Below, piece after piece: positions 55,997 to 64,000 of a stretch of DNA of 64,000 nt (the first letter of the stretch is position 1; every line of letters starts with the position of its first letter). Location of the stretch: contig OZ244980.1 in assembly GCA_965223035.1 (NCBI GenBank), forward strand, positions 4,402,001-4,466,000. Reading direction: 5' to 3'. Source of the DNA: CAMDPA01 sp965223035. GTDB taxonomy: Bacteria > Pseudomonadota > Alphaproteobacteria > Rhizobiales > Hyphomicrobiaceae. Under the pieces are notes generated by a model. The model saw only the letters and a list, made by a program, of their open reading frames with translations. It was not told where the DNA came from and did no database searches. The position numbers were made by a program, and so were the translations under genes.

Positions 55997-56571
55997 CAGT
56001 GGGCCTCTTTCATTCGTGCTTTAAGCGATGAGAGCTTGGAACGGAGTGAGGAATCAACCATACGGCTACCCATCTTGACGATCAGCCCACCGAGCAAAGC
56101 CGGGTCGACCTTCGAAACGAGCTGAATCTGCTTGCCGCCACTGGCCGCCTGTAGGTTGTCTTTGAGGCTATCCAATTGAGCCTCGCTCAATGGCACAGCC
56201 GATGTGACCTCGGCTTCAATCTCGCCACGCGCCTGCGCCGCCAAGCTGCGATAGGCTCGGATCATATCGGGCGCAGCAAACAACCGTCGATTGCGGGCAA
56301 TCAGGCGCAAAAAATTACTGCCGAGACCGGTGATGCCAGCCCGTTCGACAACAGCGCCGATCGCCTTTTCCTGAGCTTCCGCAGAAAAAACCGGGCTGCG
56401 CACCAGCCTCTTCAGGTCCGGGCTTTCGTCCATCAACGCCTGGAACCGGGTCAAGTCATCCTCGACGTCACGGACCAGACCTTGTTGCTCAGCAAGCTCA
56501 AACAATGCGGAGGCATATCGTCCTGCCACACTGGCCGTGATCGGGGCCATGATCGGTTGTTCGGTCGCCAC
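55996..56571 (-). CDS. atpH: ATP synthase F1 delta subunit
   Basis: The 191-residue stator subunit has SVAGRYASALFELAEQQGL at the N-terminus and KVDPALLGGLIVKMGSRMVDSSLRSKL at the C-terminus. The GTG at 56571 (AGAGGG upstream) is preferred; the ATG at 56550 (MAPITASV) is the alternative. The Fo genes (atpIBEF) are not in the window, as is usual in alphaproteobacteria where they form a separate cluster. Confidence 0.94.
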   Translation of the reverse strand: MATEQPIMAPITASVAGRYASALFELAEQQGLVRDVEDDLTRFQALMDESPDLKRLVRSPVFSAEAQEKAIGAVVERAGITGLGSNFLRLIARNRRLFAAPDMIRAYRSLAAQARGEIEAEVTSAVPLSEAQLDSLKDNLQAASGGKQIQLVSKVDPALLGGLIVKMGSRMVDSSLRSKLSSLKARMKEAH

Positions 56572-56789
56572 CTCGGACCCTCTTGCGGCTGTTCAGGAAT
56601 TCGGACGAATGCTGACGGGATCACACCCCTGGAGCGGGACGTGGCGAACCGGGGACGGAAAAAGCCCCGCCGCCCCGCCGAAAGTCCGGGTTTGCTCCTA
56701 ACATGGCGCGGGCAGGCCATCAACCTAGCCAGAAGGCGGCATTCGACGATTTTTCTGACCTGGGCCGTGGCGCGCCAAATCGCCGCGGG

Positions 56790-57743
56790 TCAGAGCCGAG
56801 CGCGATCGGTGGCCGCCATCGCCTTGCCGGCGGGTCGCAGTCCCGAACCGCGCCGCGCCACCGCGACCCCGAACAGGATCAGCGCCAAACCGATGAAGGC
56901 ACGCAGGGACGGTCGTTCCGCCAGGATCAGCGCACCCCAGAGCACGCCGAACAGCGGCACCAGGAAATTGACCTGCGAGGTGAATGCCGCCCCTTGCCGG
57001 CGCACAATATTCAGCATCAACAAGGTTCCGATGGCAGTGGAAAACAAGGCAAGCGCGGCGATGGCCATCAGCGACGTCGGCGAAGGATCGAACGACCAGG
57101 CGCTCGGCGCTGTGAGGGACAGCGGCACCCAAATTAGCAAGCTGACCACCATGACGGCGGATATGTTGCCGACCGCCGATCCGCCCGTCAGCCCGCGCGA
57201 CACGACACTGTTGATCGCATAGCCCACACCGGCCCCGATCACCGCCAGTTGGCGGACGCCGTCCTCTCCGAGCCGGGTCAAGGTGTCGATCCCCATCAAA
57301 ATCGCCACACCGACAATCCCTAAAGCGATACCCCACAATTTCGCAGCGTTGAGCTTTTCGTCCGACGTAAAGACGTGCGCCAGTGCCGCTGCGATCAACG
57401 GGCTGGGCGACATCAAAATCGCCGCCAACGCGCCGTCGACATGCTCCTCGCCCCAAGCGATCAGGAAGAACGGCACCACGTTGCCGACCACCGCCGACAG
57501 CACGACGAACCACCACACGCGGCCCCATGGCGGTAGCCGCGCGCTGAACCACCACATCAATCCGAACATGATGACGACGGTAATCAATAAGCGCAGGACG
57601 GTCGTCGGCATCGCCGGCACGGTCTCGACCGCCAACTTGATGAACATGAAGCTGGCGCCCCAGATGGCGCCGAGCAGCAGCAGAAGGCCGATATCAATCG
57701 CGCCGGGGGGCCCCGACGGCGCGCGCGGTGTTGGTGCATGCAT
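56790..57743 (-). CDS. EamA/DMT-family transporter
   Basis: The 317-residue protein has ten hydrophobic segments in two EamA halves (LLLGAIWGASFMFIKLAVE and later AFTSQVNFLVPLFGVLWGALILAE). Members export metabolites or amino acids. It is separated from atpH by 218 bp and is probably unrelated to it. Confidence 0.87.
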   Translation of the reverse strand: MHAPTPRAPSGPPGAIDIGLLLLLGAIWGASFMFIKLAVETVPAMPTTVLRLLITVVIMFGLMWWFSARLPPWGRVWWFVVLSAVVGNVVPFFLIAWGEEHVDGALAAILMSPSPLIAAALAHVFTSDEKLNAAKLWGIALGIVGVAILMGIDTLTRLGEDGVRQLAVIGAGVGYAINSVVSRGLTGGSAVGNISAVMVVSLLIWVPLSLTAPSAWSFDPSPTSLMAIAALALFSTAIGTLLMLNIVRRQGAAFTSQVNFLVPLFGVLWGALILAERPSLRAFIGLALILFGVAVARRGSGLRPAGKAMAATDRARL

Positions 57744-57983
57744 GCGGGCATCCGCCTGTTGGTAGAATGCCCAAGGCTAGCCATCCCGGCCCGGTTTGAC
57801 CACTGCCTGGCCGTCAGCGGCCAACTCGGCGCTGTGGCCATCCCCGATCAACATGAACGCGGCCTGCAAGAGGTGTTCCGAACGCGTTCAGTCCCGCCCC
57901 TCTAAGTTGCCGATCACGTCGCAACAAACGACACCGCACGTGAAGTCATCAGCCATCCTTGCAAGATCGAAGGCAGCCGACCC

Positions 57984-58331
57984 ATGCGCTTAACTGTGAT
58001 CGCCGTCGCGACCATCGCCGCAACCAGCATCGCTGCGGTCGGATCGGCAGCTGAGGCCAGGGATTGGCGCCGGGGTGCGCATGCCGGACCAGGCGCCTGG
58101 GTCGGCAGCCATCGGGCCGGACCGCCGCGCCGCATCCGGCCTTATCGCGACCGCAGGCATGGCCGCGCGTGGACGCCGCGACAGAATCCCCCGGTTCGTC
58201 ATGTTGAGCGCCACCGTCGCAAACGCCAAATCGCGCGCGGGATCGCCGTCGGCATTGCCGTCGGCTTAGGCGCGGTGATCCTGGGCAGCTTGCTAACCCA
58301 GCACCCGCGCGCCCACCACCGCGTCCATTAG
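57984..58331 (+). CDS. Small exported basic protein with a C-terminal hydrophobic segment
   Basis: The 115-residue protein begins with a signal peptide (MRLTVIAVATIAATSIAAVG..AEA), then an Arg/His/Pro-rich stretch and a Gly-rich hydrophobic segment (GIAVGIAVGLGAVILGSLL). I do not recognise a family. The stop TAG is the first three bases of the following type A palindrome. Confidence 0.55.
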   Translation: MRLTVIAVATIAATSIAAVGSAAEARDWRRGAHAGPGAWVGSHRAGPPRRIRPYRDRRHGRAWTPRQNPPVRHVERHRRKRQIARGIAVGIAVGLGAVILGSLLTQHPRAHHRVH

Positions 58332-58387
58332 AGCAACCTGCCTTTAATCGGGATCGTTCCGATTCCGATTAAAGGCAGGTTGCTCTA
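58329..58387. repeat. Palindromic repeat type A, best copy
   Basis: 59 bp with 23-bp perfect arms (TAGAGCAACCTGCCTTTAAT.. and its complement) around a 13-bp centre. It lies between two converging genes and supplies the stop codon of the upstream one. In RNA it would form a long stable hairpin on either strand. Confidence 0.93.
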
Positions 58388-58426
58388 GGACCCGGCCTCG
58401 TGTCGGCTGTTCGGCCATCTTGCCGT

Positions 58427-60025
58427 TTAACGCCACTCGCCCTTCTCCGGGCCCGGTTGCGGGGCATCGATCGCGACGTCATCGGCGACCGGTGGCGCGG
58501 GCGGCTGCGAGGTCCTCGGCTCGCCAACACGCAATCCGTCAAGCTGGCGCCCGAACACCAAAATCGCTACGACCGGAAGCACAAACCCGATCACGGTGAC
58601 GGTCACCGTTAACGGCGCCAATTGCTCGTAGTGCCCGCGCGCCACCACGAATAGCTGCGTGAGGTATTTGGTTTGCAGCTGACCGGCCACCAGCGCCAAA
58701 TTCATCAACGAGGCCATCAGCGCGAACCATGTCGCGCGATGCTTCGGCGGCGCGTAAATGGCGATCAGGGTCAGCATCGGGATCATGCTGAGCTGGAGAA
58801 AGGGTGACTGCGCGGCCGTGTCGATCAAGGCGATGCCGTGGGCGCCGATCCCCAACACACGTTCGGTCCATTGATAGCCGCCGTACACCAGCAGCAGGTT
58901 GGGGAGCGAGGTGACGGTGGTGATGACGGTGAGCCAGAACAACACGAGCGTGACCGGACGCCGGGTAATGGTATCGGCCAGCAGCCAACCACCGAGCAGC
59001 GCCAGTCCTGCACCAACTTGGTTCAGCGTGCCTTGAAACGCCTCGTCGAAGCCGAGCACGTCGATGGTGAACCATCGATAGCCCTCACCCCAACTGGGCA
59101 CCGCCCTGAAACAAAATATGATGAGCGCGGCAAAAAAGATCTTGCGTTGGGTCAGGACGTCGACCTCGCCAACCACCCGCCTCAGCATCGCCACCACGAC
59201 CACGATGGAGACCACGAACACGAACTCCTGGGCGAACGGGAGGCCGCCAACGCCGATGGCGGTCACAAACGCACCAAACGCCAGCCCCCCGCCGAGAATG
59301 CGCCAATCAATGTCGCGCCCCTCCGGACTTTCGAGCCGAACCAGCATCGCGCCGGTCACCGAGATCAGCGGAATCACCAGGCCCAGCAAAAACACCTGAT
59401 CGTACGGCATCACCTGCGCCAACCAGCCGCCCAGCCCGGCCACAGCGAAGATGCCGAGCGACAGCGCTATGCGGCCAAGCACCTGCACCATGCCGAGGTC
59501 GCGCTGGATGTCTTGCTGCGGCCGCGGCGAGCCATCGGCTTGTGTGCGGGGCACCACCTCGGTGCTCATGGCGTCGGCCACGACGTCTTGCAGCACCACT
59601 CCGGTGACGGTGAGCAGAGAGGCGACCACATACAGCTGATCGGGCGAGGCAAAGCGCAAGGCGCCGCTGGCGGCGCCCGACAGAAGCAATAAGCCGCCGG
59701 CCACCATACCGGCGCCGATGAACACGTAGATGCGCCGCCGCGAGCCCATCAGCTTGATCGAATCGACCAGCTCGCCAAACACCATTTTCACGGTCCAAGG
59801 CAACGTCAGCCAGACCGCAAGTGCAGCCAAGTCGGTGGGCGACATCCGCAAACTGGACTTGACCCAAAACGCCTCGGCGACCGCGGTCAGACCGAGTGCC
59901 CCATAGGCGAAGTACACCATCAACAACGGCAGGTAGCTCAGACGCAAGGCGCGGATCGGTGCGAGCAGGGACTGCTCGAGGCTCTCCGTCAACCGTGCCC
60001 GCAACGCCGGGGTCTGTTCGACCAT
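58427..60025 (-). CDS. MFS transporter, BT1/folate-biopterin-like
   Basis: The 532-residue protein has twelve or more membrane segments and the BT1-like pattern SLRMSPTDLAALAVWLTLPWTVK and VLQDVVADAMSTEVV near the end of the N-terminal half. BT1 relatives carry folates or pterins in protozoa and cyanobacteria; the substrate here is unknown. The C-terminal tail is Pro/Asp-rich. Confidence 0.78.
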   Translation of the reverse strand: MVEQTPALRARLTESLEQSLLAPIRALRLSYLPLLMVYFAYGALGLTAVAEAFWVKSSLRMSPTDLAALAVWLTLPWTVKMVFGELVDSIKLMGSRRRIYVFIGAGMVAGGLLLLSGAASGALRFASPDQLYVVASLLTVTGVVLQDVVADAMSTEVVPRTQADGSPRPQQDIQRDLGMVQVLGRIALSLGIFAVAGLGGWLAQVMPYDQVFLLGLVIPLISVTGAMLVRLESPEGRDIDWRILGGGLAFGAFVTAIGVGGLPFAQEFVFVVSIVVVVAMLRRVVGEVDVLTQRKIFFAALIIFCFRAVPSWGEGYRWFTIDVLGFDEAFQGTLNQVGAGLALLGGWLLADTITRRPVTLVLFWLTVITTVTSLPNLLLVYGGYQWTERVLGIGAHGIALIDTAAQSPFLQLSMIPMLTLIAIYAPPKHRATWFALMASLMNLALVAGQLQTKYLTQLFVVARGHYEQLAPLTVTVTVIGFVLPVVAILVFGRQLDGLRVGEPRTSQPPAPPVADDVAIDAPQPGPEKGEWR

Positions 60026-60292
60026 GCTAGTTTACTCGACGCATAACCCATTGATGAGCGGGCCAGACAGAAGCCCGGCCGCAGGCAGGTGGACGCGGGC
60101 AGGTGGACGCAGTACCGCATATCCACACGACAGCGAATTCGCTTAGCGGTCAATTCCCATAACCACCACGCGCGCGTCCAGACCGACAAAGCCGCGCCGT
60201 CAGACCCAGCTCATCCTACCCCCAATCGAAACCCTTCCGCTTCCGGCTGATGCCCGGTTGCGCTGGCCTCGCAGCTCGCGCTGAGCGCGCGA

Positions 60293-61098
60293 TCATGCCG
60301 CAGCGGCGGCCGTCGCTGAGACTTGCACCTTTCCCATTCGCGGTGCGTTGACCCCATGATGCCACCGCACCAGATGGAACTGACCCTGAGCGTCCTCCAC
60401 CAAGGCGGTGCAAGATGCCACCCAGTCGCCGCAGTTCAGATACGCCACGCCATCGACTTGCTTGTTGGCGGCATGGTGGATGTGACCGCAAACGACGCCG
60501 TCAACGCCGCGGCGGCGTGCCTCGGCAACCCGTGCGGCTTCAATTTGCTCGATGAAGCTAACGCGCGCTTTGCGTGCAGCTTGATGGGCGCCGACAACGA
60601 CCAGTAGCCCAGCCCGAGCAGGCGGCGCGCGCGATTAACGACGGTGTTTGTCCACAACGTCAGCACGTAGGCGCGACCGCCTAACAAGCTCATCCATTTG
60701 GTGCAATGCACGACCCCATCGAAGTCATCACTATGGATGACAGGGATGCGTCGGCCATCAGCCGTCATATGAATCGCATCGCGTACCAACCCGATCCCGC
60801 CGAACTGAGCGCCACAATAGGCCCTGAGGGCTTCGTCGTGATCGCCCGGGATCACCACAATTCGGCTGCCCTTGCGGACTTTGCGCAACAGCTTCTGTAC
60901 CACGTCATGGTGTTGCTGCGGCCAGTAGGCGCCGTGTTGGAGGCGCCAGAAATCGACGACGTCGCCAACCAGGTAGCTGGTGTCAGCATCGTAATCGCGT
61001 GGGAACGCCAAGATGTCCTCGGCCCGGCAGGCCCGCGTTGCCAGAGGCAAGTCAGACAACAACAGGGCGCGGTGCCTAAGCGCTGCGGTTCCGCCCAT
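60293..61098 (-). pseudogene. LpxH-like metallophosphoesterase, frameshifted and catalytically degenerate
   Basis: From MGGTAALRHRALLLSDLPLA the frame follows alphaproteobacterial UDP-2,3-diacylglucosamine diphosphatases (LVGDVVDFWRL, YWPQQHHDVVQKLLRKVRKG, ADGRRIPVIHSDDFDGVV, LLGLGYWSLSAPIKLHAKRA). At about 60562 one base is missing, and the family continues in another frame (VSFIEQIEAARVAEARRRGV, VCGHIHHAA, YLNCGDWV) to TGA at 60293. The key metal motifs are also altered: DxH is DLP and GNHD is GDHD. This is probably a decaying paralogue. A sequencing error could explain the frameshift but not the substitutions. Confidence 0.75.
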
Positions 61099-61579
61099 AT
61101 TGGGTCCCCCCTCGATTGGTGCAGCGGTACCGCCAAGGACCAGATTCTCGTTGCAGGTGTGTGACCGCATCCCGTGACCGATATCCAACCGAACGCAATG
61201 CTGATCGCCACGGGACCGATGACATCGCGCCGCAACTGTGATGCGAGCCTTGGCCAGCGTCGTGCGGCCGGCGGATCGCATTGGTGCAGGATGATGGCGG
61301 AAAGCACAGCCGGTCCCTGCGGCAGCCCCGATCGACATCAGGTCCCACCGGTGGTGGTTGCCAACGGGTCTCAGCCAGGTTGTCGGGTCGCCAATCGCTC
61401 TCGTGCCGCCCATCTGCTGCCCATCTGTCCCGCTGTAATTGCGATGGACAGCCTCGCCATTCCGCCGCATCTGTGAGCCCCGATCCTTTCCACTCTTTGG
61501 CTTGAGCCGGCGGCTATGGTCATCGTGCGCGTTGCATGGATGCCGAAACCGGTTCACCAGCCGCCGATATACTGACAGC
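61099..61579. other. Divergent intergenic region, no gene seen
   Basis: This 481-bp interval lies between the degenerate phosphoesterase and the MFS gene. Frames run through it on both strands as extensions of the neighbours, but they carry no family similarity. It should contain the MFS promoter. Confidence 0.45.
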
Positions 61580-62833
61580 ATGGCAACGACGGCGATCCTC
61601 AGCGTATGGCGATATCCCAACTACGTGGCCTTTCAGGCCGGTTGGGTGCCGCACCACATCACCTCGTGGATCCAACGGGTGGGCGTGGCTTGGCTGGCTT
61701 GGGAGCTGTCTCGATCAAACGCCTGGGTCGGCGCCGTCGCGGCTGCTGATTTGGCGCCGATGATCGTGTTGTCGCCGATCGCCGGCGCCGTCGCCGATCG
61801 GTTGCGCGCACCACTGCAACTGCTGTTCGTCAGCAAGGCGTTGTTGCTCGTGCAGGCGATCGCGCTGGCATGGCTCGCCATCGCGGGCGAGTTGACCATC
61901 GAACTGCTGTTCATCCTGTCGCTGGTGACGGGGATCATCAATCCTTTCACGTCGGCGGCCCGCCAGATCATCGTTGCCGGATCAGTTCCCCGCGCGTCAT
62001 TCGCAACCGCAATCGCACTTGATTCAGCCTTGTTTCAGGCCTCGCGCTTTGTCGGCCCGGCGCTCGCTGCGCTGATGATCAGATGGTGGAACGTCGAGAG
62101 CACGTTGGTGGCCCACGTTTTCGGCAGCCTGGTGATCCTCGTTTCGCTGTTCTTCCTTGCGATCCCGCCACCCGATCACCGCGGCCGGCGCAAGCGTGGG
62201 CTATTGATCGACATTGCCGAAGGGTTGGGCTATGCGCGCCAACATGGCGCGATCTGGCCGCTGTTCTTGTTGCTGGCGGCGGCCTCCATCCTGCTGCGAC
62301 CCATTCAAGAACTGCTCCCGGGGTTCGCGAGCAAGGTGTTTCAATCCGGTCCCGATGGACTGGCCTGGTTGGCCTCGGCGATGGGGCTTGGCGCGATGGT
62401 CAGCGCGACCGCGATCGCCGTCCGTGGACGGCTGCAGGGGCTGACCAATTGGGCCCTTGGCGGCGGCCTGATCCTGATCGTCGCAACGCTGGGTTTGGTC
62501 GCCACCCAGCAGCTGTGGATCGGCATCGTGTTCGCGGCAGTATCGGCGTTTGGCCTCAACACCATGTCGACCAGCATTCAGACCATCACCCAGTCCGTCG
62601 TGTCCGACCACATGCGCGGCCGGGTGATGAGCCTTTACACGGTAATCTTCCGCGGCTTTCCGGCGATCGGAGCGCTGGTGTTGGGCGCTATCTCCGATGC
62701 GATCGGCTTACCGATCAGCTTTGCGCTGACGGCGGCGGTGACGCTGATCGTCTGGTCCCTGATCACACTGCGTCATCGGGCCATGGCCGCCGCCATCCAG
62801 CTTCCGCGGCAGGTCGATCGAACGCGCCGATGA
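61580..62833 (+). CDS. MFS transporter (EntS-like exporter family)
   Basis: The 417-residue protein starts MATTAILSVWRYPNYVAFQAG, the typical opening of the EntS/MFS_3 group, with twelve hydrophobic segments and the motif MRGRVMSLYTVIFRGFPAIG in the second half. It probably exports a small molecule. The start was chosen by family match; the upstream extension is not conserved. Confidence 0.85.
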   Translation: MATTAILSVWRYPNYVAFQAGWVPHHITSWIQRVGVAWLAWELSRSNAWVGAVAAADLAPMIVLSPIAGAVADRLRAPLQLLFVSKALLLVQAIALAWLAIAGELTIELLFILSLVTGIINPFTSAARQIIVAGSVPRASFATAIALDSALFQASRFVGPALAALMIRWWNVESTLVAHVFGSLVILVSLFFLAIPPPDHRGRRKRGLLIDIAEGLGYARQHGAIWPLFLLLAAASILLRPIQELLPGFASKVFQSGPDGLAWLASAMGLGAMVSATAIAVRGRLQGLTNWALGGGLILIVATLGLVATQQLWIGIVFAAVSAFGLNTMSTSIQTITQSVVSDHMRGRVMSLYTVIFRGFPAIGALVLGAISDAIGLPISFALTAAVTLIVWSLITLRHRAMAAAIQLPRQVDRTRR

Positions 62834-62967
62834 GCCGAGCCCTTGATGGCGCGGTTGACTGCTCGTTGATACTGCCCCGGCCCAGCCCGTCTGGTGCGCA
62901 TCCACACCCGCACCGGTCGATCTGGCGCCGATCCGCCGCGGACCAAGCACGCGCCGGCCCGGAACGC

Positions 62968-63498
62968 TCACCGCCGATCAATGAGGTGGTTCTGCACGCC
63001 AACGCCGGCCAATCTCGGACGCACACTGGAGATGCGGCCCGAGTTCACACCGGCCCAACCGATCTCACCGCTCAACCGCCCGTATTCGATCTTCGGACAC
63101 CGGTTCATGACCACCTTCAGCCCGGCCGCTTCCGCTTCCTCAGCGGCCTGCGGGTGGCGGACGCCGAGCTGCATCCACACCACCTCGATCGCCAACTGCT
63201 GCTTGAACCGGATGGCTTCGCGGGTGACCTCCAAGGCGACCTCCGCCTTGCGAAAAATGTCGACCATGTGCACCGGCTTGGCGGCCTCGGCGAGGCTCGA
63301 GATCACGGCCTGACCGAGGATTTGATGGCCCGCCATCTGCGGATTGATGGGAACCACCTCGTAGCCTTTGGACAACAGATACTTCATCGCGAAGTAGCTG
63401 GGCCGGCTGGTGTTGGCCGAGGCACCGACCATGGCGATGGTGCGAACGCCATTGAGGATTTCAGCGATGTAGTCGTCCGAATATGCGTCGTGGTTCAT
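62968..63498 (-). CDS. CoA-binding domain protein (YccU-like)
   Basis: The 176-residue single-domain Rossmann protein has RTIAMVGASANTSRPSYFAM, GYEVVPINPQMAGHQILG, VDIFRKAEV and VWMQLGVRH..MNRCPKIEYGRL. Stand-alone members bind CoA, but their role is not established. The start MNHDAYSDDYI was chosen by family match. Confidence 0.88.
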   Translation of the reverse strand: MNHDAYSDDYIAEILNGVRTIAMVGASANTSRPSYFAMKYLLSKGYEVVPINPQMAGHQILGQAVISSLAEAAKPVHMVDIFRKAEVALEVTREAIRFKQQLAIEVVWMQLGVRHPQAAEEAEAAGLKVVMNRCPKIEYGRLSGEIGWAGVNSGRISSVRPRLAGVGVQNHLIDRR

Positions 63499-63617
63499 CG
63501 TGAAATCCAGATATTGCAGCACCCGCTTGGCGGTAGCCGTGTTCCCCGCCAGCCCCGACCACATCCCCACAGCTGGCTCGCTCGACCGCGCTGCGATGGC
63601 GCGCCAGCGCAGGTCCG

Positions 63618-63732
63618 CCGCTGGCGGATCAGCCGTCCTGCCTGCTCCCCTGCCCCGCCACCCGGCCAAGCAAGCCATTGGTCGGGCGGGCGGAACAGCG
63701 GGATGTTCCAGCTAACACTGATACGCTTTAGC
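63618..63732. repeat. Palindromic repeat type C
   Basis: From CCGCTGGCGGATCAGCCGTC through CCGCCACCCGGCC..GGTCGGGCGGGCGG to GGGATGTTCCAGCTAACACT, similar in order and orientation to the copy at 38.3 kb. Confidence 0.7.
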
Positions 63733-64000
63733 GCTGAGCAGCATAACTCAGCGGCAAGCGCGTTGTCTGCTTCAAACACGCCAACACGATCGATGAGCGC
63801 ACGTGCGCAACGCTTTCGTGCGGGAGAAACACCTCGTTGAGAATGCGTGACAGCGCCTTCAGGTCGGACACCACCATCTTGACCAGGTAGTCCGTCTCGC
63901 CGGTCAAGGCGAAGCATTCCAGCACCTCGTCCAAACCGGCGATCAGCGCGTGAAACAGCTGCGCATTGTCGGGAGAGTGGGTCGCCAACGTGACCTGAAC
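63728..64000 (-). CDS. Lrp/AsnC-family regulator, C-terminal part (cut by window edge)
   Basis: The 90 visible residues are the ligand-binding RAM domain: LDEVLECFALTGETDYLVKMVVSDL, then FLPHESVAHVRSSIVLACLKQTTRLPL. The N-terminal DNA-binding domain lies to the right of the window. It is a probable amino-acid-responsive regulator. Confidence 0.88.
   Translation of the reverse strand, partial: VQVTLATHSPDNAQLFHALIAGLDEVLECFALTGETDYLVKMVVSDLKALSRILNEVFLPHESVAHVRSSIVLACLKQTTRLPLSYAAQR

Overview
The window reads as a chromosomal segment of an alphaproteobacterium. It carries an alphaproteobacterial-type initiator tRNA, an atpHAGDC ATP synthase operon without the Fo genes, rpsO-pnp, rpmE next to an MsbA-like exporter, CobS/CobT-type proteins and SelO. 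Genus cannot be fixed from sequence reading alone. Genes are dense and GC-rich. The main clutter is a set of dispersed palindromic repeats, called here A, B and C, many of which sit exactly at gene 3' ends.

Layout. (1) 1-1.2 kb: two short-chain dehydrogenase fragments and a deleted IS1380-family transposase remnant with a palindromic repeat at one deletion junction. (2) 1.4-17.4 kb: a catabolic block. Its minus-strand genes form one long run: two-subunit hydroquinone 1,2-dioxygenase, 4-hydroxymuconic semialdehyde dehydrogenase, maleylacetate reductase, a five-gene LIV-type ABC importer, an intradiol (hydroxyquinol-type) dioxygenase, a YciI/TftG-like protein, a Rieske protein, a CobS-like AAA+ ATPase and 3-oxoadipate CoA-transferase. 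A divergent IclR regulator is followed by a CobT-like VWA protein. The pathway runs hydroquinone or hydroxyquinol to maleylacetate to 3-oxoadipate to 3-oxoadipyl-CoA. The CobS/CobT pair occurs without any cobalamin genes and may be a metalloenzyme activase. (3) 18-26 kb: tRNA-fMet, a CmcJ/NvfI-like oxygenase, a 50-aa Cys4 protein, glutathionyl-hydroquinone reductase, SelO and a TctABC-type transporter. (4) 26-38 kb: pnp, rpsO, rpe, a phosphonate monoester hydrolase-like sulfatase, an AidB-like acyl-CoA dehydrogenase, an amidohydrolase, msrPQ and a D-2-hydroxyacid dehydrogenase.

(5) 38.5-43.4 kb: a compact selenocysteine locus, the most striking part of the window. selA, selB, tRNA-Sec (selC) and a peroxiredoxin-like gene with an in-frame TGA at its active-site position lie in one minus-strand run. 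A divergent gene on the plus strand encodes an iodothyronine-deiodinase-like protein, also with an in-frame TGA at the catalytic position, followed by a good bacterial SECIS-like hairpin. The machinery and two of its probable clients are therefore packaged together.

(6) 43.5-48.6 kb: two class II aldolase-family genes, an MFS transporter, a YgjP-like metallopeptidase and rpmE. (7) 48.9-57.7 kb: MsbA-like exporter, atpC, an 88-aa Cys-rich protein, atpD, atpG, atpA, atpH and an EamA transporter. (8) 58-64 kb: a small secreted basic protein, a BT1-like transporter, a frameshifted and catalytically degenerate LpxH-like phosphoesterase, an MFS exporter, a CoA-binding protein and an Lrp/AsnC regulator cut by the window edge.

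Starts were chosen from ribosome binding sites and operon overlaps. All functional calls are from motif and family recognition by eye; no searches were run.
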